From contig JADZCU010000004.1 of NCBI GenBank assembly GCA_020851415.1, positions 1-64,000 on the forward strand: a DNA stretch of 64,000 nt. The letters run 5' to 3'. Below, piece after piece: positions 1 through 8,504 of this stretch; position 1 is the first letter of the stretch, and each line of letters opens with the position of its first letter. A program made the position numbers and the translations under genes. The DNA is from Candidatus Peregrinibacteria bacterium (GTDB lineage Bacteria; Patescibacteriota; Gracilibacteria; UBA1369). The notes beneath the pieces were generated by a model. It was given only the letters and a program-made list of their open reading frames with translations. It did not search any database and was not told where the DNA came from.

Positions 1-621
1 CATGCGGGTTTGCTTCGTGCGGAAGAGGGAATGTATCACCAATCACTTGAGGATATTGCGTTGATGCGTTCACTTCCGGATATGAAAGTGGTGTGTCCTG
101 CGGATGCGACTGAGACGAAAAAAGTTTTGGAAACGGTAATGATGGATTATGGACCAACGTATATTCGTTTGGTGAATGTGCCGTTGCCGGACTTGTATGA
201 TTCGCAGCACCAGTTTGTTTTTGGCCGCGGACATATTTATAAGCAGGGGACGGATGTGTGTATTTTTTCGTATGGGACGGCGCTGCATATGGCTCTTGAG
301 GCTGCGAGTGTTTTGGATCGTGACGGGATTTCGACTATGGTTGTGAATATGGCTTCGATTGCTCCAATTGATAAGGATTTGATCGAGGAATGTGCACGTC
401 AAATTTCACGGTTAGTGACGGTAGAAGATCATCAAACGGTTGGTGGACTTGGTTCTGCGGTTGCGGAAGTTTTGTCTGAGAGATACCCTGCAAAGCTTTT
501 ACGTCTGGGAATGGAAGGCTACGGTGAATCGGGCAAAGTAGACGACCTGTTTAAGAAATACCAGATGGACGGAGCGGGGATTGCGGAACGAGTACGAGTT
601 TGGGCGGCGGAGAAGGTGTAG
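1..621 (+). CDS. tkt: Transketolase, C-terminal part (5' truncated by window edge)
   Basis: The frame is open from base 1 and begins H-A-G-L-L-R-A-E-E-G followed by HQSLEDIALMR, the conserved pyrimidine-binding region of transketolase, so no start lies in the window. About 206 residues are visible: the end of the pyrimidine domain, then the C-terminal domain (SYGTALHMALEAA, VEDHQTVGGLGSAVAEVL). Transketolase moves two-carbon units between sugar phosphates using thiamine diphosphate. It may be the C-terminal subunit of a split enzyme or the end of a full-length one; the window cannot tell. The other pentose-phosphate genes rpiB and rpe and a phosphoketolase lie within 11 kb. Its last 14 codons recur in diverged form at 3011-3052. 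Confidence 0.93.
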   Translation, partial: HAGLLRAEEGMYHQSLEDIALMRSLPDMKVVCPADATETKKVLETVMMDYGPTYIRLVNVPLPDLYDSQHQFVFGRGHIYKQGTDVCIFSYGTALHMALEAASVLDRDGISTMVVNMASIAPIDKDLIEECARQISRLVTVEDHQTVGGLGSAVAEVLSERYPAKLLRLGMEGYGESGKVDDLFKKYQMDGAGIAERVRVWAAEKV

Positions 622-634
622 GGGGAAGTAAGGA

Positions 635-1480
635 CTAGAATATGATATTACCTGTTTCAGGGCTGTTGTTCTTTGGTAGTCTGTTTTTATTTACCTCAAA
701 ATTTTCTTTTTTGTTTAGCTGTTGAATAATAGGTTTCAAAGTTATGCTTTGAATTTCAGATCGTTTTTTTGGTGTTTTTGAAACTTTTAACTCCCCATTT
801 TTAAGCAAATCTTTATTTAATACTTTGTTTAAACCATCAGACACATCTTTAATATCTAGGCGTGCCTTGTATTTTTTGTTTAGTTCACGACGGATATATT
901 TTAAAACGGATGTGCTAGCTAGGATGCTAATTAAGTTGCTTTTGGAGGTGGCTTTTTTCTTTTTTGCACAATCTTCGAGTTTGCCACTTTTTAGGCTTTC
1001 TTTTGAGAGTAAACTGAGCGATTCCCATAATTTTTTTGGGTTGAATGTGGTTTCATCATCTACAAATTTAATAGAGAATATTTCTTCATGGGTTACGCCA
1101 TTGCTATTACTGAAGGTCAAATTATATAATTTCCATTCGATTCCATTGGTGAGCAAAACCCAATGGATACCTTTTGATTGAGCTGCGTAGCCTTCAGCTT
1201 GTTCAATATCTTTTTCGTTTAGTATTTTGTGGTTTGCCCGCTTAGCCTCAATGAGGTATTTAATTTTTTCACCTTGTTTAATAGCAAAATCGCAAAATCC
1301 ATATTTCATTAACACTTCTCTGGAGATTTCTCCCTTAAGTGGGTCGAAATTAAAGACTTCTTCGAAAAACTTCATAAGATACATAACTGTATCTGCTTCA
1401 TTTGCGTCGCTATCCCGCGCATCTTTAAAGATTTGAAAATATTTTTTGAGTTTTTTTGTGGTTGATCTGTCGAGCTTCAT
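635..1480 (-). CDS. HSDR_N-like nuclease-domain protein
   Basis: 281 aa. Residues about 20-130 resemble the type I restriction R-subunit N-terminal (HSDR_N) fold: CDFAIKQGEKIKYLIEAKRA supplies a PD-(D/E)xK-like set (D64, E78, K80), followed by a Q-A-E-G-Y-A motif and the strand WVLLTNGIEWKLY. No helicase follows, so this is not a complete HsdR. The C-terminal half is lysine-rich and unrecognised. It runs convergently towards transketolase, 13 bp away. An HNH-type gene lies on its other side, and both sit between the transketolase 3' end and a diverged copy of that end. Nuclease activity is inferred from the motif only; DNA defence or mobile-element functions are both possible. Confidence 0.72.
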   Translation of the reverse strand: MKLDRSTTKKLKKYFQIFKDARDSDANEADTVMYLMKFFEEVFNFDPLKGEISREVLMKYGFCDFAIKQGEKIKYLIEAKRANHKILNEKDIEQAEGYAAQSKGIHWVLLTNGIEWKLYNLTFSNSNGVTHEEIFSIKFVDDETTFNPKKLWESLSLLSKESLKSGKLEDCAKKKKATSKSNLISILASTSVLKYIRRELNKKYKARLDIKDVSDGLNKVLNKDLLKNGELKVSKTPKKRSEIQSITLKPIIQQLNKKENFEVNKNRLPKNNSPETGNIIF

Positions 1481-1600
1481 AGGAAGATGTTTTACAGATG
1501 TTTTTTTGATAATCTATATATTATAAGTCATTTTCCCGTATTGGTCAATTTTAGCCTTATGACATGTGTGTGAGTATTCTGATAGGTCTCGTAACTGGTA

Positions 1601-1620
1601 AAGTCTGCCCGGGCAGACTT
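1601..1620. repeat. 20-nt perfect palindrome, copy 1
   Basis: AAGTCTGCCCGGGCAGACTT is a perfect inverted repeat in the gap between the HSDR_N-like gene and the HNH gene. Eighteen of its bases recur inside the HNH gene at 2450-2467. On the + strand it is followed by a G run, not a T run, so it does not look like a simple terminator. Confidence 0.8.
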
Positions 1621-1825
1621 CGGGGGGGTGTTATGGGTGTCGTTTTTCGATGGGTATTTTGACATATCTGTTTATTAAATACGAATGGTGATTGCTGATT
1701 TTGCCTTCTGTAAGCTGTAAAACTGTGTTTGTTTTGGCACATTTGACAGTGTTTTTCAATATGGAGTGCTGGATTTTTGGCTTTTAAATGCTAGAATTCT
1801 TATATTCTATATTTTTATTTCTTTG

Positions 1826-2983
1826 ATGATTATGGAGGTTAAAGTTGAACAAATTGGTGAAATTGGTGAGCAGAAAATTTTGCTGAATGGGGTCGGAGTT
1901 TTAAATAAAATGCGTTCATTCAACAAAAAATTGTCTGTTGAAGATCAAAAACTTTATGAGCTTTGTAAAAAATTTGGGTCGCAGGCTTTGTCAGCCCGTA
2001 GAAAGTTCGCGGGGCTTTTGCCGGAAGTGTTTAGGCGACGTCTCTATCAGAAAAAAGGATTCAAATCTATTTTTGAGTTTGCTGCTAAATTGGCAGGAAT
2101 GAGTCAGGATCAGGTTCGGGTTGTTTTGAATCTGGAGAAACGGTTTGAGGATAAGCCGGTGCTGAAAAGTTTGTTGGTGAATGGGGAGGCGAGTGTGAAT
2201 AAATTGGCGAGGGTGGTTTCGATTGCTACGGTGGAAAATCAGGAGGTGGTTGCGGATAAAATTTTGGTTTTGCCGAAGAGTGCGCTGGAGACTTGGGTGC
2301 GGGATGAGAGGGTTGCGCAATGCGCGGATGGCGCGGCTGTGAGTCAGAGTGATGGAAAATATGTGTCTGATGGTGTTGTGGATACTTGCCAGAAGGGGGG
2401 CGATTTTGAAAATCAAAACGGCTTGCAGGAGAGTATTTTTGGAGGGGTGAGTCTGCCCGGGCAGACTTTGCAAATGGAAGTTTTGCAACAGCCAAAATTA
2501 GAAATGAATTTGGATTCTGATGTTGTGAGGGAACTTAACGAGCTTCATTCAAAAGGGATCGATGTGAACGAACTTTTGCGAAAAATGTTGGATCAGCGAA
2601 AGGTGAATATTGCTCAAGAAAAAGAGAAAATATCGAAAGAAATACATGAGAAAATGAGCGTAAATGACAAAAATATTCCCAAGAATCTTTCTCAAAAAAA
2701 GCGGGAGACGAATCACGCCGCATCAGTCCATGCCCAAAATCCAAAAAGTACCAGCCGCTATATTCCTGTGCGGATTCAGAAGATTTTGAAAGCTGAATAT
2801 GGCGCAAAATGCTCAATCCATACCTGCAAGAAACCATCAAAACAGATTCACCACACCCAGAGATTTAGTCTTTCTCAAAATCATGATGCGAAATATTTGG
2901 CTCCGCTTTGTGCCGAGCACCACATTATTGCTCATAGTATTGATGTGAAGTTTTATAGAGCACGGCAAAAATTTACGGAGTAA
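1826..2983 (+). CDS. HNH endonuclease-domain protein
   Basis: About 385 aa from ATG 1826 (ATG 1832 and GTG 1766 are alternatives; the GTG start would add a hydrophobic, AT-rich-encoded tail that looks like promoter DNA). The N-terminal two thirds is basic and helical and contains a VNKLARV motif; its function is unknown. The C-terminal 65 residues hold an HNH/zinc-finger nuclease pattern: CSIHTCKKPSKQIHH, then H and LAPLCAEHH. HNH domains cut DNA in restriction enzymes and homing endonucleases. The gene carries an 18-nt palindrome (2450-2467) encoding SLPGQTL in the middle of the protein, which looks like a repeat inserted in frame. It ends 28 nt before a relic of the transketolase 3' end. 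Confidence 0.75.
   Translation: MIMEVKVEQIGEIGEQKILLNGVGVLNKMRSFNKKLSVEDQKLYELCKKFGSQALSARRKFAGLLPEVFRRRLYQKKGFKSIFEFAAKLAGMSQDQVRVVLNLEKRFEDKPVLKSLLVNGEASVNKLARVVSIATVENQEVVADKILVLPKSALETWVRDERVAQCADGAAVSQSDGKYVSDGVVDTCQKGGDFENQNGLQESIFGGVSLPGQTLQMEVLQQPKLEMNLDSDVVRELNELHSKGIDVNELLRKMLDQRKVNIAQEKEKISKEIHEKMSVNDKNIPKNLSQKKRETNHAASVHAQNPKSTSRYIPVRIQKILKAEYGAKCSIHTCKKPSKQIHHTQRFSLSQNHDAKYLAPLCAEHHIIAHSIDVKFYRARQKFTE
2450..2467. repeat. 18-nt palindrome, copy 2 (inside the HNH gene)
   Basis: AGTCTGCCCGGGCAGACT is identical to the core of the palindrome at 1601-1620 but lies inside the HNH coding frame. It keeps the frame open. Confidence 0.8.
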
Positions 2984-3010
2984 GAGGCAAGTGTTCCTTA
3001 GTTCCTCTGG

Positions 3011-3052
3011 GTTGTGGAACGAGCGATTGTTTGGGCTGTGGAGAAGGTGTAG
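3011..3052 (+). pseudogene. Relic of a transketolase 3' end
   Basis: These 42 nt translate to VVERAIVWAVEKV and a TAG stop. They match the real transketolase end (580-621, IAERVRVWAAEKV and TAG) at 33 of 42 bases and 8 of 13 residues. No reading frame supports a longer gene upstream. The divergence falls in a coding pattern, which suggests a displaced or donor-derived 3' end rather than chance. Confidence 0.7.
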
Positions 3053-3128
3053 GTTGCCAGCTTTACATAAATAAACAAGAGATAACGCTATTTTCGTTAG
3101 ATATTCTAGAGTTAAACATTGATTATCT

Positions 3129-3740
3129 CTATTTTGGCCGTGGAAGAGACCAGTTGTAGTGGATGCCCAGCATGCGGACTACGAAAACTGTGAGGGCGGT
3201 GGCGATGATGAGTATTTCTTGATTTACCTGGTAGTAGGAGAGTGCGAGGTAGAAAAGGCCGCCAATTAAACAGGCGGATGCGTAGAACTCTTTGCGGAAG
3301 ATGAGGGGGATTTCTGCACTGAGGACGTCGCGGATGACGCCGCCGAAGCTGGCTGTGATTATGCCGAGGAGTAAGCTTGCCCATATTGGCAGGCCTTTTC
3401 CCAGTGCGATGGTCATGCCAAGGCTCATGAAAAGTCCAAGACCCACCGCATCAAAAATGATGATTGGTTTGTTGAGTTTTTTGAGTAAACGATGGAAGAA
3501 GAAAACTATAAGTGTTGCTGCGATGCAGGCGATTAGATAGTTTGGGTTTCGGAGAAAGGGGATTGGGGTGTCTCCGATTAGGATTGAACGAAGTGTGCCT
3601 CCGCCTACGGCTGTAACAACGGCTAATACTAGCATACCCAAGATGTCCATTTTCTTTTGAATTGCGACCAGGGCTCCGGAAATTGCGAATACGAAAACAC
3701 CGAGGATGTCGACGAGTTGTATGAGGTCTTGGAGGGACAT
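3129..3740 (-). CDS. TRIC/UPF0126-family membrane protein
   Basis: 203 aa from the second Met (MSLQDLIQ). It has seven likely membrane segments arranged as an internal duplication. The glycine-rich motifs AVTAVGGGTLRSIL and IITASFGGVIRDVLS occupy equivalent positions in each half and are the hallmark of the bacterial TRIC/UPF0126 (YadS/YicG-like) family, known as trimeric monovalent-cation channels. It is the last gene of a minus-strand run (NDH-2, HAD phosphatase, phosphoketolase, this gene), starting 10 nt after the phosphoketolase stop, so co-transcription is likely. The substrate cannot be read from sequence. Confidence 0.85.
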   Translation of the reverse strand: MSLQDLIQLVDILGVFVFAISGALVAIQKKMDILGMLVLAVVTAVGGGTLRSILIGDTPIPFLRNPNYLIACIAATLIVFFFHRLLKKLNKPIIIFDAVGLGLFMSLGMTIALGKGLPIWASLLLGIITASFGGVIRDVLSAEIPLIFRKEFYASACLIGGLFYLALSYYQVNQEILIIATALTVFVVRMLGIHYNWSLPRPK

Positions 3741-3750
3741 GTGCAAATAT

Positions 3751-6129
3751 TTATTTCCATTGCCAATTATCTACTTCCGGGTTGTCTTTGCCGAATTTGT
3801 GGATGTAGATTTCGTGGTCGGCGATGATTTTTTCGAAATGTTTGATGAGGGCCGGTGCTTTTTTGGCGATGGCTGAGTTTGTTTTTGCGGCTTTTTCGAT
3901 GGCTTCCATGGCCAAGTGATAGCGGCTGGCTTTGTTTAAGACCATCATTTCGAAAGGTGTTGTTGTGGTGCCTTCTTCGTTGTAACCGTGAATAGAGAAT
4001 CTTTCGGCGTGCTTGTGGCCGAAGATGAGTTTTTTGATAACTCCGGTGTAGCCGTGGAAGTTGTAGATAATTGGTTTATCCGTGGTGAAGATTTCTTCGA
4101 ACTTTTCGTTGCCAATTCCCAGTGGGTGGCGTTCGTCACCGATGCCAAGTGCCGTGAGTTCTGAAACATTTACAAAGCGGGTTTTGAGCTCAGGGATTAC
4201 TTCTTTTAAGAGTTGGATGGCTGCCATGCTTTCTTGTACCAAGGCGTCGCCCGTTGCAGCCATAACAATATCTGGATCTTTGGTTCCTGCGGGGTCAACC
4301 CATTTCCAAACTCCAATACCGGTTTTGAGTTCTTCACGGGCTTCTTCTAAGGTGAGCCATTGTGGCAGTGGATTTTTTCCTGCGACGATGACGTTAATTC
4401 CGTTAGTGCGTTTGAGACAGTCTTCCATAATTACCAGCATGCTGTTGGCATCGGCAGGGAAGTAGACACTGCAGAAATTGCCGTGTTTTTCCAAGACATT
4501 GCTGACAAAGCTTGGGTTCTGGTGCGAGAAACCGTTGTGTTCCTGACGCCAGCCAACGCTGGTGAGTAAGTAATTGAGTGAGGCAACCGGTTTTCTCCAT
4601 TTTACTTTTCCGGACTGTTTTAAGAATTTTGCATATTGGTCTACCATGCTGGCAACGATGGTTGCGAACGCTTCGTAGGTTACGAAAATTCCATGGCGGC
4701 CGGTGAGGAGGTATCCTTGTAACCAGCCTTGAAGGTTGTGTTCGGAAAGGACTTCCATCACACGTCCGTTTGGTCCGACGTTTTCGTCATATGGGTGAAC
4801 CGGCCACATGTAGGCGCGATCTGTTACCTGGAAAAGATCCATGAATTTGTTGGATTCTGTTTCGTCCGGACACATGAAACGGAAATTTTTTGGATTGAGT
4901 TTGATAACGTCGCGGAGCATTTTTGCGCTGACTGCTGTGTTGCTGCCCATGGTTGCCGGGCCGCGTTTTTTGAGAGCCACTGCATAGTTTTTGAGCGGTG
5001 GAAGTTTGAGTGCTTTGAGCATTTCTCCTCCGTTGGCGTGTTTATTTTTGCCCATGCGGAGTGAGCCTTTTGGAACGTACTTGAGTACTTCGGGGAGTGG
5101 TTGGCCTTTGGCGTCGACCAATTCGTTGAAGCGGTAACTTTCCAGCCAGTGTTTGATGAGTTGGAAGTGTCCTGGATTTGTACGAGGATCGTTGATAGGG
5201 ATGCCGTGGGAATGGTACAGGCCTGCGACTTTGTGGCCGTCGGCTTTTTCAATGCCGGTGTCACCTTTTGGTGAACGAAGGACGATCATTGGCCAACGAG
5301 CTTTGAGATATGGTTTTTTTGATGAGCGTGCTTTCTTTTGGATAGCGCGGATGCGTTTGTAGGCGGCTTCGAGTGCTGAATTCATATCGGCATGAGCTTT
5401 TGCAGATGTGATGTGTTCACAACTGACGATCATTGGTTCGTAGCCGTAGCCTTTGAAGAGGTGCGTGAGTTCTTCATCACTCATGGTGGCGAAGATAGTT
5501 GGGCCGGTGATTTTGTAACCGTTGGCGTGAAGAATCGGGAGCACCGCACCGCTGGTTTTTGGGTTTAAGAATTTGTTGCCGTGCCATGCTGTGGCGAGCG
5601 GACCTGTTTCTGCTTCGCCGTCACCAACGACGCAAGTGACTATCAGCTCTGGATTATCCATCACGGCACCGAATGATGTTGCGAGGGAGTAACCGAGTTC
5701 GCCGCCTTCCAGGATTGCTCCTGGGGTTCCAGGGTTGGTGTGGCTTGGGAAGCCGCCCGGCCAACTGAACATGCGAATGAGTTCTGCTGTTCCTTTTTTA
5801 TCGCGCTTGAGCTGTGGATAGTATTCGGCGAGAGTGTTTTCTGCGAAGAGGTTGGCGATAACAGCAGGTGCGCCATGGCCTGGACCAGCGATGTACATCA
5901 TGCTGGGTTTATGTTTGCTGATGAGATAGTTTACGTGTGCGTAAATGAAACTGAGCCCGGGCACGGTTCCCCAATGTCCCAGGATTCTTTCTTTGATATG
6001 TTCCGGCTTGAGTTCATCTGTGAGCAGGCAGTTTTCTTTGAGATATAACTGCGCGGCGCCAATGTAGTTTACGTAACGGAGATATTTATCGAACCACGTG
6101 AGAACTGGTTTGGGTAATTTTTTTGCCAT
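3751..6129 (-). CDS. xfp: Xylulose-5-phosphate/fructose-6-phosphate phosphoketolase
   Basis: 792 aa, the usual full length. It splits xylulose 5-phosphate with phosphate into acetyl phosphate and glyceraldehyde 3-phosphate (fructose 6-phosphate gives erythrose 4-phosphate instead) using thiamine diphosphate. Visible motifs are AGPGHGAP (81-88), FSWPGGFPSH (about 121-130), GELGYSLA (about 143) and the ThDP/Mg motif GDGEAETGP (about 169-177). The C-terminal part carries HNGFSHQNPSF and a conserved end typical of the family. With transketolase, Rpe and RpiB in the same region it suggests a phosphoketolase route to acetyl phosphate and ATP. No Shine-Dalgarno sequence precedes the ATG. Confidence 0.97.
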   Translation of the reverse strand: MAKKLPKPVLTWFDKYLRYVNYIGAAQLYLKENCLLTDELKPEHIKERILGHWGTVPGLSFIYAHVNYLISKHKPSMMYIAGPGHGAPAVIANLFAENTLAEYYPQLKRDKKGTAELIRMFSWPGGFPSHTNPGTPGAILEGGELGYSLATSFGAVMDNPELIVTCVVGDGEAETGPLATAWHGNKFLNPKTSGAVLPILHANGYKITGPTIFATMSDEELTHLFKGYGYEPMIVSCEHITSAKAHADMNSALEAAYKRIRAIQKKARSSKKPYLKARWPMIVLRSPKGDTGIEKADGHKVAGLYHSHGIPINDPRTNPGHFQLIKHWLESYRFNELVDAKGQPLPEVLKYVPKGSLRMGKNKHANGGEMLKALKLPPLKNYAVALKKRGPATMGSNTAVSAKMLRDVIKLNPKNFRFMCPDETESNKFMDLFQVTDRAYMWPVHPYDENVGPNGRVMEVLSEHNLQGWLQGYLLTGRHGIFVTYEAFATIVASMVDQYAKFLKQSGKVKWRKPVASLNYLLTSVGWRQEHNGFSHQNPSFVSNVLEKHGNFCSVYFPADANSMLVIMEDCLKRTNGINVIVAGKNPLPQWLTLEEAREELKTGIGVWKWVDPAGTKDPDIVMAATGDALVQESMAAIQLLKEVIPELKTRFVNVSELTALGIGDERHPLGIGNEKFEEIFTTDKPIIYNFHGYTGVIKKLIFGHKHAERFSIHGYNEEGTTTTPFEMMVLNKASRYHLAMEAIEKAAKTNSAIAKKAPALIKHFEKIIADHEIYIHKFGKDNPEVDNWQWK

Positions 6130-6158
6130 AGGAATGGGTTTTAGAGTTTGTAATTTAT

Positions 6159-6812
6159 TTATGAAAGGAGGGTTGGAAATTTTTCCAATAACTCATGATA
6201 ATCTTGCACCACAATATCTGCTCCTGCTTGTTGTAACGCCTCTTTTGACTCTCCGGTTGTGACGGCAACGCAAAACATGTTTGCGGCTTTTGCGGCTTTT
6301 ACTCCGTTTAATGCGTCCTCGAAAACGATACAATTTTGTGGTTCTACGCTGAGTTCTTTTGCGGCAAGGAGGAAAAGATCCGGTGCGGGTTTGGTGTTTT
6401 TAACTTGTTCTTGTGTGACGATTTTCTTGAACCAGTGATCGCCGATTTGGGATCTTTCTAAAAGTTTTTTTGCTGCATCTTGTTTGTTTCCGGATGCGAT
6501 TGCGATTGGGAGTTTTTTTGTTTCCGCTTTTTTTAGTAGTTCGATAATGCCTGGTACTTGAGGTATTTCGGCTTCAGCGATAATTTCATCGTAGTATTTT
6601 TTCTTTTGATTGGCGCAGGCTGTGACCTCTTCTTCGGTTGGATTTTTGCCGTTTTCTTTGAAGACGGCTTCACAGGTTACTTTTGAGCGTTTGCCGGAAT
6701 ATTTTTTTTGGTCTTCTTCACGTGAGTAGGTGATGCCGTACTCTTTGAACGTTTTGATTAAAGCATCCGCATGAAAATGCTGGCTGATGATGAGTGTGCC
6801 GTCCATGTCCAT
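6159..6812 (-). CDS. HAD-superfamily phosphatase/phosphomutase-like protein
   Basis: 217 aa from the ATG in MDMDGTL. The frame is open 74 codons further upstream, but that extension overlaps the end of the NDH-2 gene and is mostly encoded by a long inverted repeat (6824-6948), so I reject it. HAD motif I is DMDGTL, motif II IAIASGNK, then TKPAPDLFLLAAKEL and motif IV VFEDALNGVKAA. The spacing fits the beta-phosphoglucomutase-like subgroup, which dephosphorylates or isomerises small sugar phosphates. The substrate is unknown; its place before phosphoketolase favours a sugar phosphate. Confidence 0.82.
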   Translation of the reverse strand: MDMDGTLIISQHFHADALIKTFKEYGITYSREEDQKKYSGKRSKVTCEAVFKENGKNPTEEEVTACANQKKKYYDEIIAEAEIPQVPGIIELLKKAETKKLPIAIASGNKQDAAKKLLERSQIGDHWFKKIVTQEQVKNTKPAPDLFLLAAKELSVEPQNCIVFEDALNGVKAAKAANMFCVAVTTGESKEALQQAGADIVVQDYHELLEKFPTLLS

Positions 6813-6823
6813 GATGAGAGCCT

Positions 6824-6948
6824 TAATTTTACTGAAAAAGTGCCTCTTACTTCGTTGAAAACCAAAAAGCAGTTCACCGTATTTCCGAATACGGCTCACT
6901 TTACTTTTTGATTTTCGCCTCGTAATAGTCACTTTTTGAGTAAAATTA
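6824..6948. repeat. 125-nt long imperfect hairpin element, copy A
   Basis: The outer arms 6824-6842 and 6930-6948 are complementary over 19 bp with one mismatch. Inside them, TTACTTCG (6847-6854) and CCTCGTAA (6918-6925) bracket an imperfect stem that ends in a 7-bp hairpin (6877-6883 with 6888-6894, loop TCCG). It begins directly beyond the NDH-2 stop. A second element with the same TTACTTCG...CCTCGTAA frame is at 22221-22340. It could act as a terminator or mRNA-stabilising 3' hairpin, or be a small mobile repeat. Confidence 0.75.
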
Positions 6949-6964
6949 GTTTTTATTTTAATCT

Positions 6965-8248
6965 TTAATCGTTCTGCAAAAAAATGTTTTCCGTGTGCAT
7001 CCATTTTTTGATGGCTGCGCCAAACGGCATCCAACTGGCGAAATAATGAAAATCGACGTAACGGCGCATCATGTATGGAATGATGCCTGCGAAAGTCACC
7101 ATGCCGCGGCTGTAAACAAAATAGGTTCCACCAAGCGGGACGATGTATCCTTTGAAAACGGGATGATACTCTTTTTGTTTTTTGCCGATGATGTCTGCGT
7201 AGATGTTTTCACCGATAAGTCTTCCTTGTTGAATGGCGAGTTGAGCAATTTTTGGAACCAGGTTATGTCTTTTTGGGTCAAAAATTGTGGCGTTGTCTCC
7301 ACCTGCGTAGACTTTTGGATAGTGAGGACTTTCAAGTGTTGAATAGGTTTCAAGCCCTCCCGATTCGTGCAAAACCGGAAATGATTTGAGGAGGGGATTT
7401 ACCATGATTCCACCTGTCCAGACGAGCATGTCGGTGTGTATGTCAGGATGAGGGACGCCTTTTTTGTCGATGGTTTTGAGAGTTTTTCCGTTGTAGCCAC
7501 TGATGCGCGTGTTGGTTATTGGTTTGATCCTCAGCTGTTTGAAGCGTTTGATGGTAATGTCCGATACTTTTTTGCCCAATCCTACAAATTCATCACTTCC
7601 CTGGATGATGCTAATTTCTACATCTTTTTCAGGATTGAAATGGTATTTGTGGCCGAGCTTTTTGATGCATCCAACCAGTTCACAGGCAAATTCTGCACCG
7701 GTGTATCCACCACCGCCTACTGCAATGTGTACTTTGTGTGTATCTTTTTTCTCATATCGTTCGCGGAACATTTGATCCAGATGGCAGTTGATAGCTAAAG
7801 CATTTTCCACTGTTTTGAGTGGGAAAGAGTTTTCAGCCAGGCCTGGAATGTTGTAGTAGTTGGTGACACTTCCAAGAGCCATAACCAGATATTCGTAGGG
7901 GATTTCGCCGTATTTTGAAAGTGTGACGGTTTTGTTTTTTGGGTCGATGGATTTGGCTGTTGATTGAGCATGAACAACAGGTAAACCTTTGAGGGCGCGC
8001 TTCATGGTGATGGTGACGGCGTCCTGCAATTTGGTCTGGCAGGCTTGCGTCATCTTTTCATTGTAGGCGGTACTGATTTCGTACAGGTCGCCGTTGTAGA
8101 CGTGAATATTGCGGCGATCGACCAGAATGATCTGGTACTCTTTGTTGAAACGTAAGCGGCTGGCTAATTGTTTGGCTGCCCTGAGCCCGGTGAAGCCGGC
8201 ACCTAAAATTACGATGTTCTTTTTATTGGTCTTAATCTTGCTAAGCAT
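6965..8248 (-). CDS. ndh: Type II NADH dehydrogenase (NDH-2)
   Basis: 427 aa. A single-subunit flavoprotein that passes electrons from NADH to a quinone without pumping protons. The FAD-binding motif NIVILGAGFTGLRAAKQL is at the N-terminus, the NADH-binding motif VGGGGYTGAEFACEL at about 180, and the second FAD motif VYAGGDNATIFD at about 315. The C-terminal 40 residues (YMMRRYVDFHYFASWMPFGA) form an aromatic, amphipathic stretch that would dock it to the membrane. It is the first gene of a minus-strand run through phosphoketolase. The gap upstream carries a terminator-like hairpin on the same strand (8417-8433). Confidence 0.9.
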   Translation of the reverse strand: MLSKIKTNKKNIVILGAGFTGLRAAKQLASRLRFNKEYQIILVDRRNIHVYNGDLYEISTAYNEKMTQACQTKLQDAVTITMKRALKGLPVVHAQSTAKSIDPKNKTVTLSKYGEIPYEYLVMALGSVTNYYNIPGLAENSFPLKTVENALAINCHLDQMFRERYEKKDTHKVHIAVGGGGYTGAEFACELVGCIKKLGHKYHFNPEKDVEISIIQGSDEFVGLGKKVSDITIKRFKQLRIKPITNTRISGYNGKTLKTIDKKGVPHPDIHTDMLVWTGGIMVNPLLKSFPVLHESGGLETYSTLESPHYPKVYAGGDNATIFDPKRHNLVPKIAQLAIQQGRLIGENIYADIIGKKQKEYHPVFKGYIVPLGGTYFVYSRGMVTFAGIIPYMMRRYVDFHYFASWMPFGAAIKKWMHTENIFLQND

Positions 8249-8409
8249 TTGGTGTTTTTTTATTTCTATATATCTCTTTGATTATAACACAAAAAGCCCA
8301 AATTGGGTATGGATGGTTTTTCAAAAATGGTTTCCACAGGCTGTATCTGCCGTGGGGTTGGTGGGGGTTTTCTGAGAGCGTTGAGGCGACGTCTTCTGAA
8401 AAATAACAC

Positions 8410-8498
8410 AAAAAAAGAAGGGCTTATCCCTTCCATCTGTTTGGTTTATTTTTGAACGCCTCATTGCGAGTACTTGTTTCATCGCCGAGCGACGTTCC
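8410..8498 (-). ncRNA. Candidate small RNA or attenuated leader
   Basis: On the minus strand a good promoter (8505-8532) is followed by about 80 nt with a small stable hairpin (CGTCGC-TCG-GCGATG) and then a 6-bp stem, GAAGGG/CCCTTC (8417-8433), with a run of seven T. That is promoter, short transcript and terminator with no ORF. It lies 170 nt upstream of the NDH-2 start on the same strand, so it may be an independent sRNA or a premature-termination leader for ndh. I do not recognise SRP RNA, 6S RNA or a known riboswitch. Confidence 0.45.
8417..8433 (-). terminator. Rho-independent terminator of the candidate sRNA/leader
   Basis: GAAGGG and CCCTTC arms around a 5-nt loop. On the minus strand the stem is followed by a run of seven T. 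No annotated minus-strand gene ends here. Confidence 0.6.
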
Positions 8499-8504
8499 AC
8501 AGGT

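Noticed and set aside
6813-7034. 74-residue N-terminal extension of the HAD phosphatase
   Set aside because: It overlaps the ndh 3' end and is encoded by a hairpin element.
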